Below, piece after piece: positions 35,207 to 43,647 of a stretch of DNA of 64,000 bases. Origin of the DNA: CAYQOX01 sp964419335. Its GTDB lineage: Bacteria; Hinthialibacterota; Hinthialibacteria; Hinthialibacterales; Hinthialibacteraceae. The notes under the pieces were generated by a model. That model ran no database searches and was not told where the DNA came from. It saw only the letters and a list, made by a program, of their open reading frames with translations. The translations under genes and the position numbers were made by a program. Where the stretch lies: assembly GCA_964419335.1 (NCBI GenBank), contig CAYQOX010000003.1, forward strand, positions 1-64,000, read 5' to 3'. Position 1 is the stretch's first letter. The number at the start of each line of letters is the position of its first letter.

Positions 35207-37645
35207 GTGGCTCCTCGTAAGAAAAAGAGCAAAAAATCCGGTCAACCTCCAATCATCCTTCGTTTGACCGAGGCCTTAGGGATCATGATGGCAAAAGCAA
35301 AAGATTCCGTAGTGGAGGCGTGGCATGACCTCGACAGCGAACGGCGGAGGGAAATTCTATCCGTGCCTCTCTTTGCCTTGGCGCTTATTTCGTTGTTGGC
35401 CTTACTCTCATATCATCCCGAGGATTTGTCTCCCTATGGTGGATTGCAAGACGAGCAGCAAATCCAGAATTGGATAGGAAAACCGGGAGCCTTGATGGCT
35501 TCTTTTATCGTTTTTCTATTTGGGGCTTCGGGATATTCCTTGCCTGCATGGTTTTTGCTGTGGGGAATCGATCGTTTGATTCATGGTTCTTACTATCCGA
35601 TCCGTAAGATGCGCATCGTAGGCTGCTTGCTTTTACTGGTTTCTATCTCCAGCCTTTTAGGCTTGCTCTCGATCACCCTTACTCCCGAAATCAATGATGA
35701 GCAATTATGGCAGGTATGTGGTGTTTTTGGCTATGCGTTGTGTAAGCGTTTAATGCAAATGGGTGAGATCGGAGCCTACATCGTCAATTTTTCGGTCATT
35801 TCTCTCGCTCTCCTTATTTGCACACCCTTCCTTTTTTCCGATGCTTTTCGCAGGATTTATGACTTCTTCTTTCGTCCTCGGGAGGAAGAGGAAGAAGAGG
35901 ACTGGGAGGAGGAAATTCTCGAGCCAGAGATTGTTTCAACCCATGAAGAAAATCAACGTCTGGTACTTAAGCCTTTGCGTGAAGGGTCGAATGTTGAACC
36001 GATCACGAATGTTGAAATCCGAGATTGTAATCGTTGGACACAAGGGAGTTTAGAACCTGAAGACGAGAATGGTCTTCCTCCTTTGGAACTTCAAGAAGAT
36101 AAAGAATTAAAAATTGTTACTCGAGAAGATGAGCCTATCGAGGAAGTTGATATGGGAGTGAATTTGATCGAAACCCCGACTCATGACGATTATCAACTTC
36201 CTCCCATTACTCTTTTAACGAAGCCGGATAGTACCCGTCCTGAAGTCGAACGCGATGAAATTATCCATAATTCCCAAGTTTTGGAACAAAGCCTAAAAGA
36301 CTTCAATATCGAAGTGAAAGTCGTGGAAGTAAACTATGGCCCCACGATAACTTGTTATGAATTGGAGCCTGCCCCGGGGATTAAGATCAGCCGTATTGAA
36401 AATCTCGTTAATGATATCACCCGTGCTTTAAAATCTTTTAGCGTGCGTATTGTCGCTCCAATTCCAGGGAAGGGAACCGTCGGGGTGGAGGTTCCAAACC
36501 GTTCCCGTTCTGATGTGTACTTGCGTGAAATGATCGCCTGTGAGGAATATCAACGGACGAAATCCAAACTGCGGGTGGGGTTGGGAAAAAACATCAGCGG
36601 TGAACCTTTTATCTTTGATTTATTCACGGCACCTCACATTTTAGTTGCCGGTGCAACCGGGTCAGGGAAGTCTGTCTGTATCAATACGATTATTACCTCT
36701 TTTCTTTATAATGCAGCGCCTCATGAAGTGAAGTTGCTTTTGGTTGATCCTAAACAGGTGGAACTTGCGTTATATAAAGACATCCCCCATCTCCTTTCAC
36801 CGGTAGTGACGGATCCCCGTAAAGCAGGGGCGGCTTTGCAATGGGCGGTGGAAGAGATGGAAACTCGTTATCGCTATCTCAAAAAAGCCGGTGTACGGAA
36901 TATCAAGGAATTCAATAAAAAGCGTATGTCCCAACAGAAAGGGGAGATGGCAGAAACGGAAAATTCGAATGTACTCCCTGGTTTTCTTCCTTATATTGTC
37001 ATTATCATCGACGAATTAGCCGATTTGATGATGGTGGTACGCCAGGAGGTCGAAGCGGCGATTGCGCGTTTGGCCGCGATGGCCCGTGCGGTGGGCATTC
37101 ATTTGGTGCTTGCTACCCAGCGTCCTTCCGTGGACGTTCTTACCGGAGTGATCAAGAACAACTTCCCCTCGCGGATCGCTTTCCAGGTTTCCTCGGCGGC
37201 CGATTCACGCACGATTCTCGATATGAAAGGCGCAGAATCGTTAATGGGACAAGGGGATATGCTTTTCTCTCCAGGTGGGGCGGGACGTCCTTTACGCATA
37301 CAAGGCTCGTTTATTTCCACAGAAGAGGTGGAAGACGTATGCGATTTCGTAAAAGCCCAGCAAGAGGTCGAATACGTGGAGGAAGAATTCACACCAGTAG
37401 AAGATCAGGCTGGTGGCTCTGGAGGAGAGGCCTTGGAAGAGGAAGAAGATGAGCTGTATAACGAGGCGGTCAATATTGTGTTGGAAAATGACGCGGCTTC
37501 CACTTCTTTATTACAACGGCGCTTAAAGATTGGTTATGGTCGTGCCGCCCGTTTGCTGGATTTGATGGAAGAGCGCGGAATCGTAGGTCCTCCTCGTGGG
37601 AGCAAACCTCGTGAAGTGGTTCTCAATCAAATGCCTTACGATTAA
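35207..37645 (+). CDS. ftsK: DNA translocase FtsK/SpoIIIE
   Basis: The 812-residue motor moves chromosome ends through the division septum. The N-terminal 220 residues have four membrane helices. An acidic linker follows (EEEEEEDWEEEI at about residue 227). The alpha/beta motor has LVAGATGSGKSVCINTII (Walker A), VKLLLVDPKQVELALY and IIIDELADLMM (Walker B). RPSVDVLTGVIKNNFPSRIAFQVSS is standard. The C-terminal gamma winged helix is LQRRLKIGYGRAARLLDLMEERGIVGP. It starts at GTG 35207, with GAGAGG about 8 bases before. The linker is short compared with E. coli FtsK. Confidence 0.97.
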   Translation: MAPRKKKSKKSGQPPIILRLTEALGIMMAKAKDSVVEAWHDLDSERRREILSVPLFALALISLLALLSYHPEDLSPYGGLQDEQQIQNWIGKPGALMASFIVFLFGASGYSLPAWFLLWGIDRLIHGSYYPIRKMRIVGCLLLLVSISSLLGLLSITLTPEINDEQLWQVCGVFGYALCKRLMQMGEIGAYIVNFSVISLALLICTPFLFSDAFRRIYDFFFRPREEEEEEDWEEEILEPEIVSTHEENQRLVLKPLREGSNVEPITNVEIRDCNRWTQGSLEPEDENGLPPLELQEDKELKIVTREDEPIEEVDMGVNLIETPTHDDYQLPPITLLTKPDSTRPEVERDEIIHNSQVLEQSLKDFNIEVKVVEVNYGPTITCYELEPAPGIKISRIENLVNDITRALKSFSVRIVAPIPGKGTVGVEVPNRSRSDVYLREMIACEEYQRTKSKLRVGLGKNISGEPFIFDLFTAPHILVAGATGSGKSVCINTIITSFLYNAAPHEVKLLLVDPKQVELALYKDIPHLLSPVVTDPRKAGAALQWAVEEMETRYRYLKKAGVRNIKEFNKKRMSQQKGEMAETENSNVLPGFLPYIVIIIDELADLMMVVRQEVEAAIARLAAMARAVGIHLVLATQRPSVDVLTGVIKNNFPSRIAFQVSSAADSRTILDMKGAESLMGQGDMLFSPGGAGRPLRIQGSFISTEEVEDVCDFVKAQQEVEYVEEEFTPVEDQAGGSGGEALEEEEDELYNEAVNIVLENDAASTSLLQRRLKIGYGRAARLLDLMEERGIVGPPRGSKPREVVLNQMPYD

Positions 37646-37746
37646 GAACGACGTGTAAGAAAAAGATTTTCGTGATTACGCTCCATAGCCTTCTTTATCA
37701 TGATTTGCTACTATGGAACAGCCATTCTGTATCCTAGGAGTAAATC

Positions 37747-39093
37747 ATGAAGAACACCCATATTTCCCATCGACGAGATTTTTTTCGTAAATCTATGACC
37801 GCGGCTGCAGGACTCGGATTCTTGCATTCGGTACAACCTACGTCGGCTCCCGCCGATGCTTTTAATCCCAAAGATGCTATCAAAATCACCGATGTCAAAG
37901 TGGTCTTGACTGCACCGGAACGCATTCGGCTTGTCGTGGTTAAAGTGGAAACCAGTGACCCCGGACTTTACGGTTGGGGGTGTGCTACATTTACCCAACG
38001 CCCGCTGGCGGTGAAAACCGCGGTAGAAGAATATCTCCGTCCATTTCTTATTGGTAAGAATCCAGACAATATCGAAAACCTATGGCAGTCCATGTTTGTC
38101 AGCAGCTATTGGCGTAATGGGCCTGTGTTGAATAACGCTATCAGCGGTGTAGATATGGCCTTATGGGATATCAAGGGGAAACGTGCTGGCATGCCGGTCT
38201 ATCAACTTTTAGGCGGCAAGACTCGCTTTGCGGCGGATACGTATGCCCATGCGCATGGGCGAGATTTTGAAGAAGTGGAAGATCGTGTACGTCAGTGGAT
38301 GGAAAAAGGCTACCGCCATGTGCGGGCTCAAGTCGCGGTACAGGGCTCCGATACGTATGGCGCTCCGGGCTCAGGGGAATCCTACGACCACCTTCCCGAG
38401 CATACCCGCGTCTTTGATCCGGCTGCCTATGTACGTACGGTTCCACGCTTGTTCGACCATTTACGCAATGAACTCGGTTTCAATATCGAATTGCTGCATG
38501 ATACCCATGAACGGGTATCCAATTCACAGGCGGTGACCCTAGCGAAATCTTTGGAAGAATATCGCCTGTTCTTTTTGGAAGATCCTTTGCCACCGGAGCA
38601 GGTTGATCATTTCCGCCTGATTCGTCAGCAAACCAGTACGCCCTTGGCCATGGGAGAATTGTTTAATAATCCCCACGAGTGGAATGTTCTCATCGCCGAA
38701 CGTTTGATTGATTATATCCGGGTTCATCTTTCCCAGATTGGGGGCTTAACTCCGGCGCGAAAGTTGGCTGCGTTTGCAGAAGTCTTCGATGTAAAGACCG
38801 CCTGGCATGGACCGGGAGACTTATCTCCCTTTGGTCGAGCGGCGAATGTGGCGTTGGACTTAGTTTGTTATAATTTTGGGATTCAGGAACAACACATTTT
38901 CAATGATGCGGCTCATGAAGTATTTCCCGGTATTATGAAGATTGAAAATGGCTATGAGTACGCAAACGAAGAGCCGGGGTGGGGAATCGATTGTGATATC
39001 GAGAAAGCCAAAAAATACCCCTATCCGGATGAGCCGTTTGACATGTTTTGGGGGCGAGTGCGCAAGCCTGATGGTACCTCTGTACGTCCATAA
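37747..39093 (+). CDS. Enolase-superfamily sugar acid dehydratase (ManD/RspA-like), Tat-tagged
   Basis: This is a 448-residue protein. HRRDFFRKS and the following mildly hydrophobic stretch form a Tat signal. The body matches mannonate/gluconate dehydratases of the mandelate racemase group. The capping domain shows VLNNAISGVDMALWDIKGKRAGMPVYQLLGGK. Candidate metal ligands are in ELLHDTHE, FLEDPLPPE and AMGELF. TAWHGPGDLSPFG and the end PYPDEPFDMFWGRVRKPDG are ManD-type. These enzymes remove water from an aldonic acid. An exported member is unusual since most are cytoplasmic. A DUF2007 gene follows 97 bp later. Confidence 0.88.
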   Translation: MKNTHISHRRDFFRKSMTAAAGLGFLHSVQPTSAPADAFNPKDAIKITDVKVVLTAPERIRLVVVKVETSDPGLYGWGCATFTQRPLAVKTAVEEYLRPFLIGKNPDNIENLWQSMFVSSYWRNGPVLNNAISGVDMALWDIKGKRAGMPVYQLLGGKTRFAADTYAHAHGRDFEEVEDRVRQWMEKGYRHVRAQVAVQGSDTYGAPGSGESYDHLPEHTRVFDPAAYVRTVPRLFDHLRNELGFNIELLHDTHERVSNSQAVTLAKSLEEYRLFFLEDPLPPEQVDHFRLIRQQTSTPLAMGELFNNPHEWNVLIAERLIDYIRVHLSQIGGLTPARKLAAFAEVFDVKTAWHGPGDLSPFGRAANVALDLVCYNFGIQEQHIFNDAAHEVFPGIMKIENGYEYANEEPGWGIDCDIEKAKKYPYPDEPFDMFWGRVRKPDGTSVRP

Positions 39094-39190
39094 AAGAGAT
39101 AGAAGGATTTCCTCGTGTGGCTTTCATTCTCTTTCATTCCTTATAAACTGAATTGATTTCGTAACAACGCTTCAGAAGGAGCTGCCTAGT

Positions 39191-39430
39191 ATGGTCAAGC
39201 AAAATGAAAATCTGGTCAAACTCGTGGTAACGGATGATAAGGTACAAGAAACCGTTTATACCTCGATTTTAGAAGAAAATGATATTGAATACGTTGTACG
39301 TGGTATCGAAGATGCGGCGTTTGATGGTTTGTATACCGACCGGTATGGTTATTCACAAATTTATGTTTTTGAAGAAGATTTGGAGAACGCGAAAAAACTT
39401 GTGGATGAAGCCGCGAATAATCAGGAGTAA
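39191..39430 (+). CDS. DUF2007 putative signal-transducing protein
   Basis: The 79-residue protein has a single alpha/beta domain. LVKLVVTDDKVQETVYTSIL, then ENDIEYVVRG and YSQIYVFEEDLENAKKLVDE, match the short DUF2007 family of unknown role. AGGAG lies 9 bases before the ATG. No membrane segment. Confidence 0.78.
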   Translation: MVKQNENLVKLVVTDDKVQETVYTSILEENDIEYVVRGIEDAAFDGLYTDRYGYSQIYVFEEDLENAKKLVDEAANNQE

Positions 39431-39744
39431 GCCATCTGGCGGAATCGAGAAGGGGATGTTCGTCTTATAGTTGCTTGTTAATCTACGATCCACTTTGATC
39501 GTTATTGTATAGGTTCGCCAAGCATAATAACGCTTTATAGTGGTTTCGTCTGCACGTTGAAAAAGGTTAAACTCCATGCCTTTGGAAGGAATATCCGTGC
39601 AGGAGAGAAATCCGACGTTAAGCTGGTTATGGCTGCTGCTCGGTCCGTGCTTATTATGATGACGTTGATTACATCGATTTTGGGAATTGAGATAAACACG
39701 GCACCAGAGTGGGTTCATGGGAATGGGGAATAGAGAGGGAAGCA
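39431..39744. other. Gap with no supported gene
   Basis: About 310 bp between the DUF2007 gene and the alaS terminator. A minus-strand open frame crosses it, but it runs through the DUF2007 gene, lacks a Shine-Dalgarno and has a composition unlike a protein. I see no promoter or RNA gene. Confidence 0.4.
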
Positions 39745-39785
39745 AAAACGCGGAAGAGTAAAGTTTGTATGCTCTCCCGCGTTTT
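39745..39785. terminator. Terminator downstream of alaS
   Basis: Arms AAAACGCGG (745-753) and CCGCGTTTT (777-785) pair, extended by AGAG/CTCT past one mismatch. It lies 22-62 bp after the minus-strand alaS stop. A T-run exists in both directions, so it may work both ways. Confidence 0.75.
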
Positions 39786-39806
39786 CTTTTGAGTATGCAT
39801 CAAAGC

Positions 39807-42452
39807 TTATGACTTTGTGACAAGTTCCTTCACAAAATTGGGTGTGGCATCCAAGGCGTCTTTGAGTTGGCTGGCGTTGGGAGCGCCGCCTTGGGCCATG
39901 TCTTTCCGTCCTCCTCCACTACCGCCGGCTTTTTTGGCAACTTGACGGATCAATTGATTGCAGTCGATTCCATGTTCTACCGCTTCTTTCCCTGCACGAA
40001 CCACAAAGTTAACACGTCCTTTGGCGCGTGCGGCTAAGACCGCTACGGCCTTGGGGTTGTTTCGCAGAACGATATCATCCCCCAAATCACGTAATACCGG
40101 TGCGGCGTTACCATCCACATTGCCAATATCCAGCGTAATTACGTCCACGCCATTCACTTCAACCGAAGAACTCAGCGCCGTTTGTAATTGAGAACGTCCT
40201 GCTTCGCGCATTAATTTTTGGTTTTGGGCAGTGAGTTGTTTTCGTTCTTCAAGAAGGCGGTCGATGTTTTTGGTGAGTTCCGCTTCGCTCACGTTTAAGC
40301 GGTTTTGCAAATCTCGAAGAAGTTCGAGAGCATGACACGCGCGTCTATAGGCGGCTTGCCCAGCGACGGCTTCGATACGACGAACTCCGGTGGAGATGGC
40401 ACCTTCTCGTTGGATGAAGAAGACGCCGATATCGCCAGTACGGCTGACATGGGTACCCCCGCATAGTTCTTTGCTGAAATCATGGATCCCAACGACTCGG
40501 ACGATATCGCTGTATTTATCGCCAAAGAAAGCCAGGGCACCTTCTTCTTTGGCTTTTTCTATGGGAACGACTTTTGTCGAAACGGGGTAATTGTTTCGTA
40601 TGCAATGATTGACAATTTCTTCGACTTGTTTGATTTCTTCCGGCCTCATGGCTTCATAGTGAGTAAAGTCAAAACGCATGTACTCCGGGGTTACCAAAGA
40701 GCCGGACTGCTTAACATGATTCCCGAGCACTTTGCGCAAGGCGTAATTCATAAGGTGGGTGGCTGTATGGTGATAGGCGGTATGGGTACGGTGATCGGGG
40801 TGTACTTTGGCTTGAGCCATGGCTGCCACTGTGATGGTGCCGGATTTAACACAGCCGTAATGAAGCACAACTCCGTTCGCCGTGGCTTGGGTATCGGTGA
40901 CTGCGAAGAATCCATCATGGGTAATGATGGAACCTCGATCGCCAATCTGGCCGCCGCTTTCGGCGTAAAATGGCGTGGTTTCTAAGACAATTGCGCCTTC
41001 CTCGCCTTCCTTCAGTGAGTCGGTTTTTTCTTTGCCTTTTAAGAGGGTAATCATTTTACTTTCTTCTTCCAAACACTCATATCCGATAAAGGTGGTTTTG
41101 TTTAGTTCACGCAAGAGGTGATCTATTTCCCCTCCATCTTTGCCTTTTTGGGCTTGACGCGCACGCTCCCGCTGTTCTTGCATGCGTTGTTCATAACCCG
41201 CGCGATCTACTTTTAATCCCCGCGCCGGAGCGATTTCTTCCTCAATGAAATCAATCGGGACGCCATAGGTATCCGACATACGAAAGGCAACATCGCCTGG
41301 TAGAATTCCGTCTTTGGTATCGATGGCGGTCATTTCTTCATCCAAGGCTTTCAGTCCGGATTGGAGTATGGTGTGGAAGCGTTCTTCTTCGGTGGTGACC
41401 ACTTTTTGAATCACTTCTTGGTTCTCTTTTAATTCAGGATAAGCATCTTGCATGACTTCCATGATGCTCGGTACCAGTGAAGCCAGAAAAGGATCATCGA
41501 ATCCTAAATTCCGTCCATGCAATACCGAACGTCGTAATACTTTGCGCAAAACATAGCCGCGTCCGTCGTTAGAAGGCATGATCCCGTCTGCGATCAAGAA
41601 GGCCAGAGCGCGGATGTGGTCGCTGATTACGCGGAAGGCGATTCGCTTTTGTTCGTCGCTTTCGTTGTATTTATGGCCGCATTTTTCTTCCATGCTCTGG
41701 ATGATGGGACGGAATAGATCCGTGTCGTAGTTGGATTGTTTCCCTTGGAGTACAGAGACCAGCCTTTCAAGTCCCATGCCGGTATCAACGCAAAGGTTTT
41801 TTAAGGGCTCGAGGGAGCCATCTTGTTGCCGTTCATATTGAATAAATACGAGATTCCATAGTTCTATGAGATACTCTTCGCTGGGCAATCCCTGAGATTC
41901 ATCGGGGGTATCCCGCAAATCCAAGTGGATTTCACTGCAAGGGCCGCATGGGCCGGTCTCGCCCATTTCCCAGAAATTCTCCTTTTCATCCAGACGATGA
42001 ATGCGGGAGGGTTTAACATCGGTTTGTGCTTTCCAAAGTTCTTCGGCCTCATCATCTTCACGGAAAACGGTGACCCATAACTTTTCTTTTGGCAGTTTGC
42101 ACCATTCGGTAAGAAATTCCCATGCCCAAAGGATGGCTTCTTTTTTCCCGTAATCGGCAAAAGACCAGTTCCCCAACATTTCAAACATGGTGTGATGGGT
42201 GGTATCCACGCCCACTTCCATCAGATCGTTATGTTTACCACTTACCCGCATACAGCGTTGATAATTCACGACTCGAGGATATTTGGCTTCAGATATCCCT
42301 TTAAAGATGTCAACGAACTGATTCATTCCCGCGTTGGTGAACAAGAGAGTCGAGTCGGGCGGAGGAACCAGGGAGGCTCCTGCGACAAACGTGTGACCGT
42401 TATTTTTAAAAAACTCGACAAACATATTGCGAATTTCGTTAGATGATAACAT
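39807..42452 (-). CDS. alaS: Alanyl-tRNA synthetase
   Basis: The 881-residue class II synthetase has full length. The N-terminal catalytic core shows FTNAGMNQFVDIFKG, RVVNYQRCMRVSGKHNDL and FEMLGNWSF. SNDGRGYVLRKVLRR starts the tRNA-recognition region. The editing domain has HHTATHLMNYALRKVLG with two His, and CGGTHVSRTGDIG with Cys and His as metal ligands. The C-terminal C-Ala domain ends GGGRKDMAQGG. It charges tRNA-Ala and clears Ser/Gly mischarges. It is divergent from the Tat-tagged TIM-barrel gene. Confidence 0.98.
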   Translation of the reverse strand: MLSSNEIRNMFVEFFKNNGHTFVAGASLVPPPDSTLLFTNAGMNQFVDIFKGISEAKYPRVVNYQRCMRVSGKHNDLMEVGVDTTHHTMFEMLGNWSFADYGKKEAILWAWEFLTEWCKLPKEKLWVTVFREDDEAEELWKAQTDVKPSRIHRLDEKENFWEMGETGPCGPCSEIHLDLRDTPDESQGLPSEEYLIELWNLVFIQYERQQDGSLEPLKNLCVDTGMGLERLVSVLQGKQSNYDTDLFRPIIQSMEEKCGHKYNESDEQKRIAFRVISDHIRALAFLIADGIMPSNDGRGYVLRKVLRRSVLHGRNLGFDDPFLASLVPSIMEVMQDAYPELKENQEVIQKVVTTEEERFHTILQSGLKALDEEMTAIDTKDGILPGDVAFRMSDTYGVPIDFIEEEIAPARGLKVDRAGYEQRMQEQRERARQAQKGKDGGEIDHLLRELNKTTFIGYECLEEESKMITLLKGKEKTDSLKEGEEGAIVLETTPFYAESGGQIGDRGSIITHDGFFAVTDTQATANGVVLHYGCVKSGTITVAAMAQAKVHPDHRTHTAYHHTATHLMNYALRKVLGNHVKQSGSLVTPEYMRFDFTHYEAMRPEEIKQVEEIVNHCIRNNYPVSTKVVPIEKAKEEGALAFFGDKYSDIVRVVGIHDFSKELCGGTHVSRTGDIGVFFIQREGAISTGVRRIEAVAGQAAYRRACHALELLRDLQNRLNVSEAELTKNIDRLLEERKQLTAQNQKLMREAGRSQLQTALSSSVEVNGVDVITLDIGNVDGNAAPVLRDLGDDIVLRNNPKAVAVLAARAKGRVNFVVRAGKEAVEHGIDCNQLIRQVAKKAGGSGGGRKDMAQGGAPNASQLKDALDATPNFVKELVTKS

Positions 42453-42635
42453 CGTTTACCCTATCCTTTATAAGAAATCGAATTGATTTTTCTCTTATGA
42501 ACAACAGTGTATTTTAAATCCTTGAAGATGGAATCAAAGCGGTATAATAAATTTCTTTTTCTCTAGAAGACATCGTGCTAGCCAAGCCGTGATTTTTTGG
42601 TATGATGAGCAAAAACGATCATGGGGGGAAAGACC

Positions 42636-43592
42636 ATGAAACATACAAAAATGAATCGCCGTGCCTTCCAACGTATTAGTGCATTTTCGATCATCGCGAG
42701 TACCGCTGGCACTTTGCCCAAAGCTCATTCTGATCAAGAGGTACTGCGTTTTGGCGGACCGCCTATGCAACCGTATGACTCGCCGGAAGAATGGATCGCG
42801 ATCCTGCGTGAAAAAGGATACAACGCCGCTTATTGTCCCGTAAACGCCAGCCAGGATTCGAGCACCATTCGTGCTTATAAAGAGGCTGCTCAAAAGGCCG
42901 ATATCGTCATTGCCGAAGTGGGGGCATGGAGTAACCCCATCGATCCGGATCCTGATAAACGAAAAGCGGCCTATAAAAAGTGTGTCACTCAGTTGGCGCT
43001 CGCCGATGAGATAGAAGCCAATTGTTGTGTTAACATTAGCGGTTCACGCGGCCTACATTGGGCAGGGCCTCATCCCGAAAATCTGACGCAGCCTACCTTT
43101 GATATGATTGTTGAGGTTACCCGCAAAATTATCGATGAAGTGAAGCCCAAGCGCACCTACTTCGCTTTGGAAACCATGCCCTGGGGGTATCCCGATTCAC
43201 CAGAATCATACTTACGTTTGATGAAGGCGATTGACCGCGAAGGTTTTGCGGTTCATCTTGATCCTGTTAATCTAGTTTGTAGTCCTCAGCGTTATTATAA
43301 AAACGGTGCATTGATTCGTGATTGTTTTGAAAAATTAGGACCTTATATTAAGAGCTGTCATGCGAAGGATATCAAACTTTCGACGAATTTAACCGTTCAT
43401 CTCGATGAAATTTGCCCGGGATTAGGTTATTTAAATTATGGCGTATTTTTGCGAGAATTGAAGCGCTTCGATGATGTCCCTATGATGATGGAACATCTCC
43501 CCAGTGCAGAAGAATATGACAGAGCGGCAAAATACATACGTGATGAAGCGAAGAAAGCCGGCGTGAATTTACCCCAACCTCAAAAAGCCTAA
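42636..43592 (+). CDS. Sugar phosphate isomerase/epimerase-like TIM barrel, Tat-tagged
   Basis: This is a 318-residue protein starting MKHTKMNRRAFQRISAF. The NRRAFQRIS stretch is a Tat-like signal. The start at 42636 follows GGGGGGA by 7 bases; an ATG at 42621 would put the Shine-Dalgarno inside the gene. The body fits the xylose-isomerase-like TIM barrel (AP_endonuc_2). Candidate metal ligands are in YFALETMPWG, VHLDPVNLV, KSCHAKDIKL and MMMEHLPS. The substrate is likely a sugar or inositol, unproven. It is the third Tat-tagged sugar-type enzyme in the window. Confidence 0.85.
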   Translation: MKHTKMNRRAFQRISAFSIIASTAGTLPKAHSDQEVLRFGGPPMQPYDSPEEWIAILREKGYNAAYCPVNASQDSSTIRAYKEAAQKADIVIAEVGAWSNPIDPDPDKRKAAYKKCVTQLALADEIEANCCVNISGSRGLHWAGPHPENLTQPTFDMIVEVTRKIIDEVKPKRTYFALETMPWGYPDSPESYLRLMKAIDREGFAVHLDPVNLVCSPQRYYKNGALIRDCFEKLGPYIKSCHAKDIKLSTNLTVHLDEICPGLGYLNYGVFLRELKRFDDVPMMMEHLPSAEEYDRAAKYIRDEAKKAGVNLPQPQKA

Positions 43593-43616
43593 AAACCATG
43601 GAGTAGAGACTCAGAT

Positions 43617-43647
43617 AGCCCTTGAATATTCTTGTTCAAGGGCTTTC
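43617..43647 (+). terminator. Terminator-like hairpin after the TIM-barrel gene
   Basis: AGCCCTTGAA (617-626) pairs perfectly with TTCAAGGGCT (635-644) over an 8-base loop, followed by a weak T-rich tail. It overlaps the stop of the convergent hybrid kinase gene. Confidence 0.6.

Noticed and set aside
39353..39745. 130-codon minus-strand frame between the DUF2007 gene and alaS
   Set aside because: It runs antisense through the DUF2007 gene, lacks a Shine-Dalgarno and has an unnatural composition.
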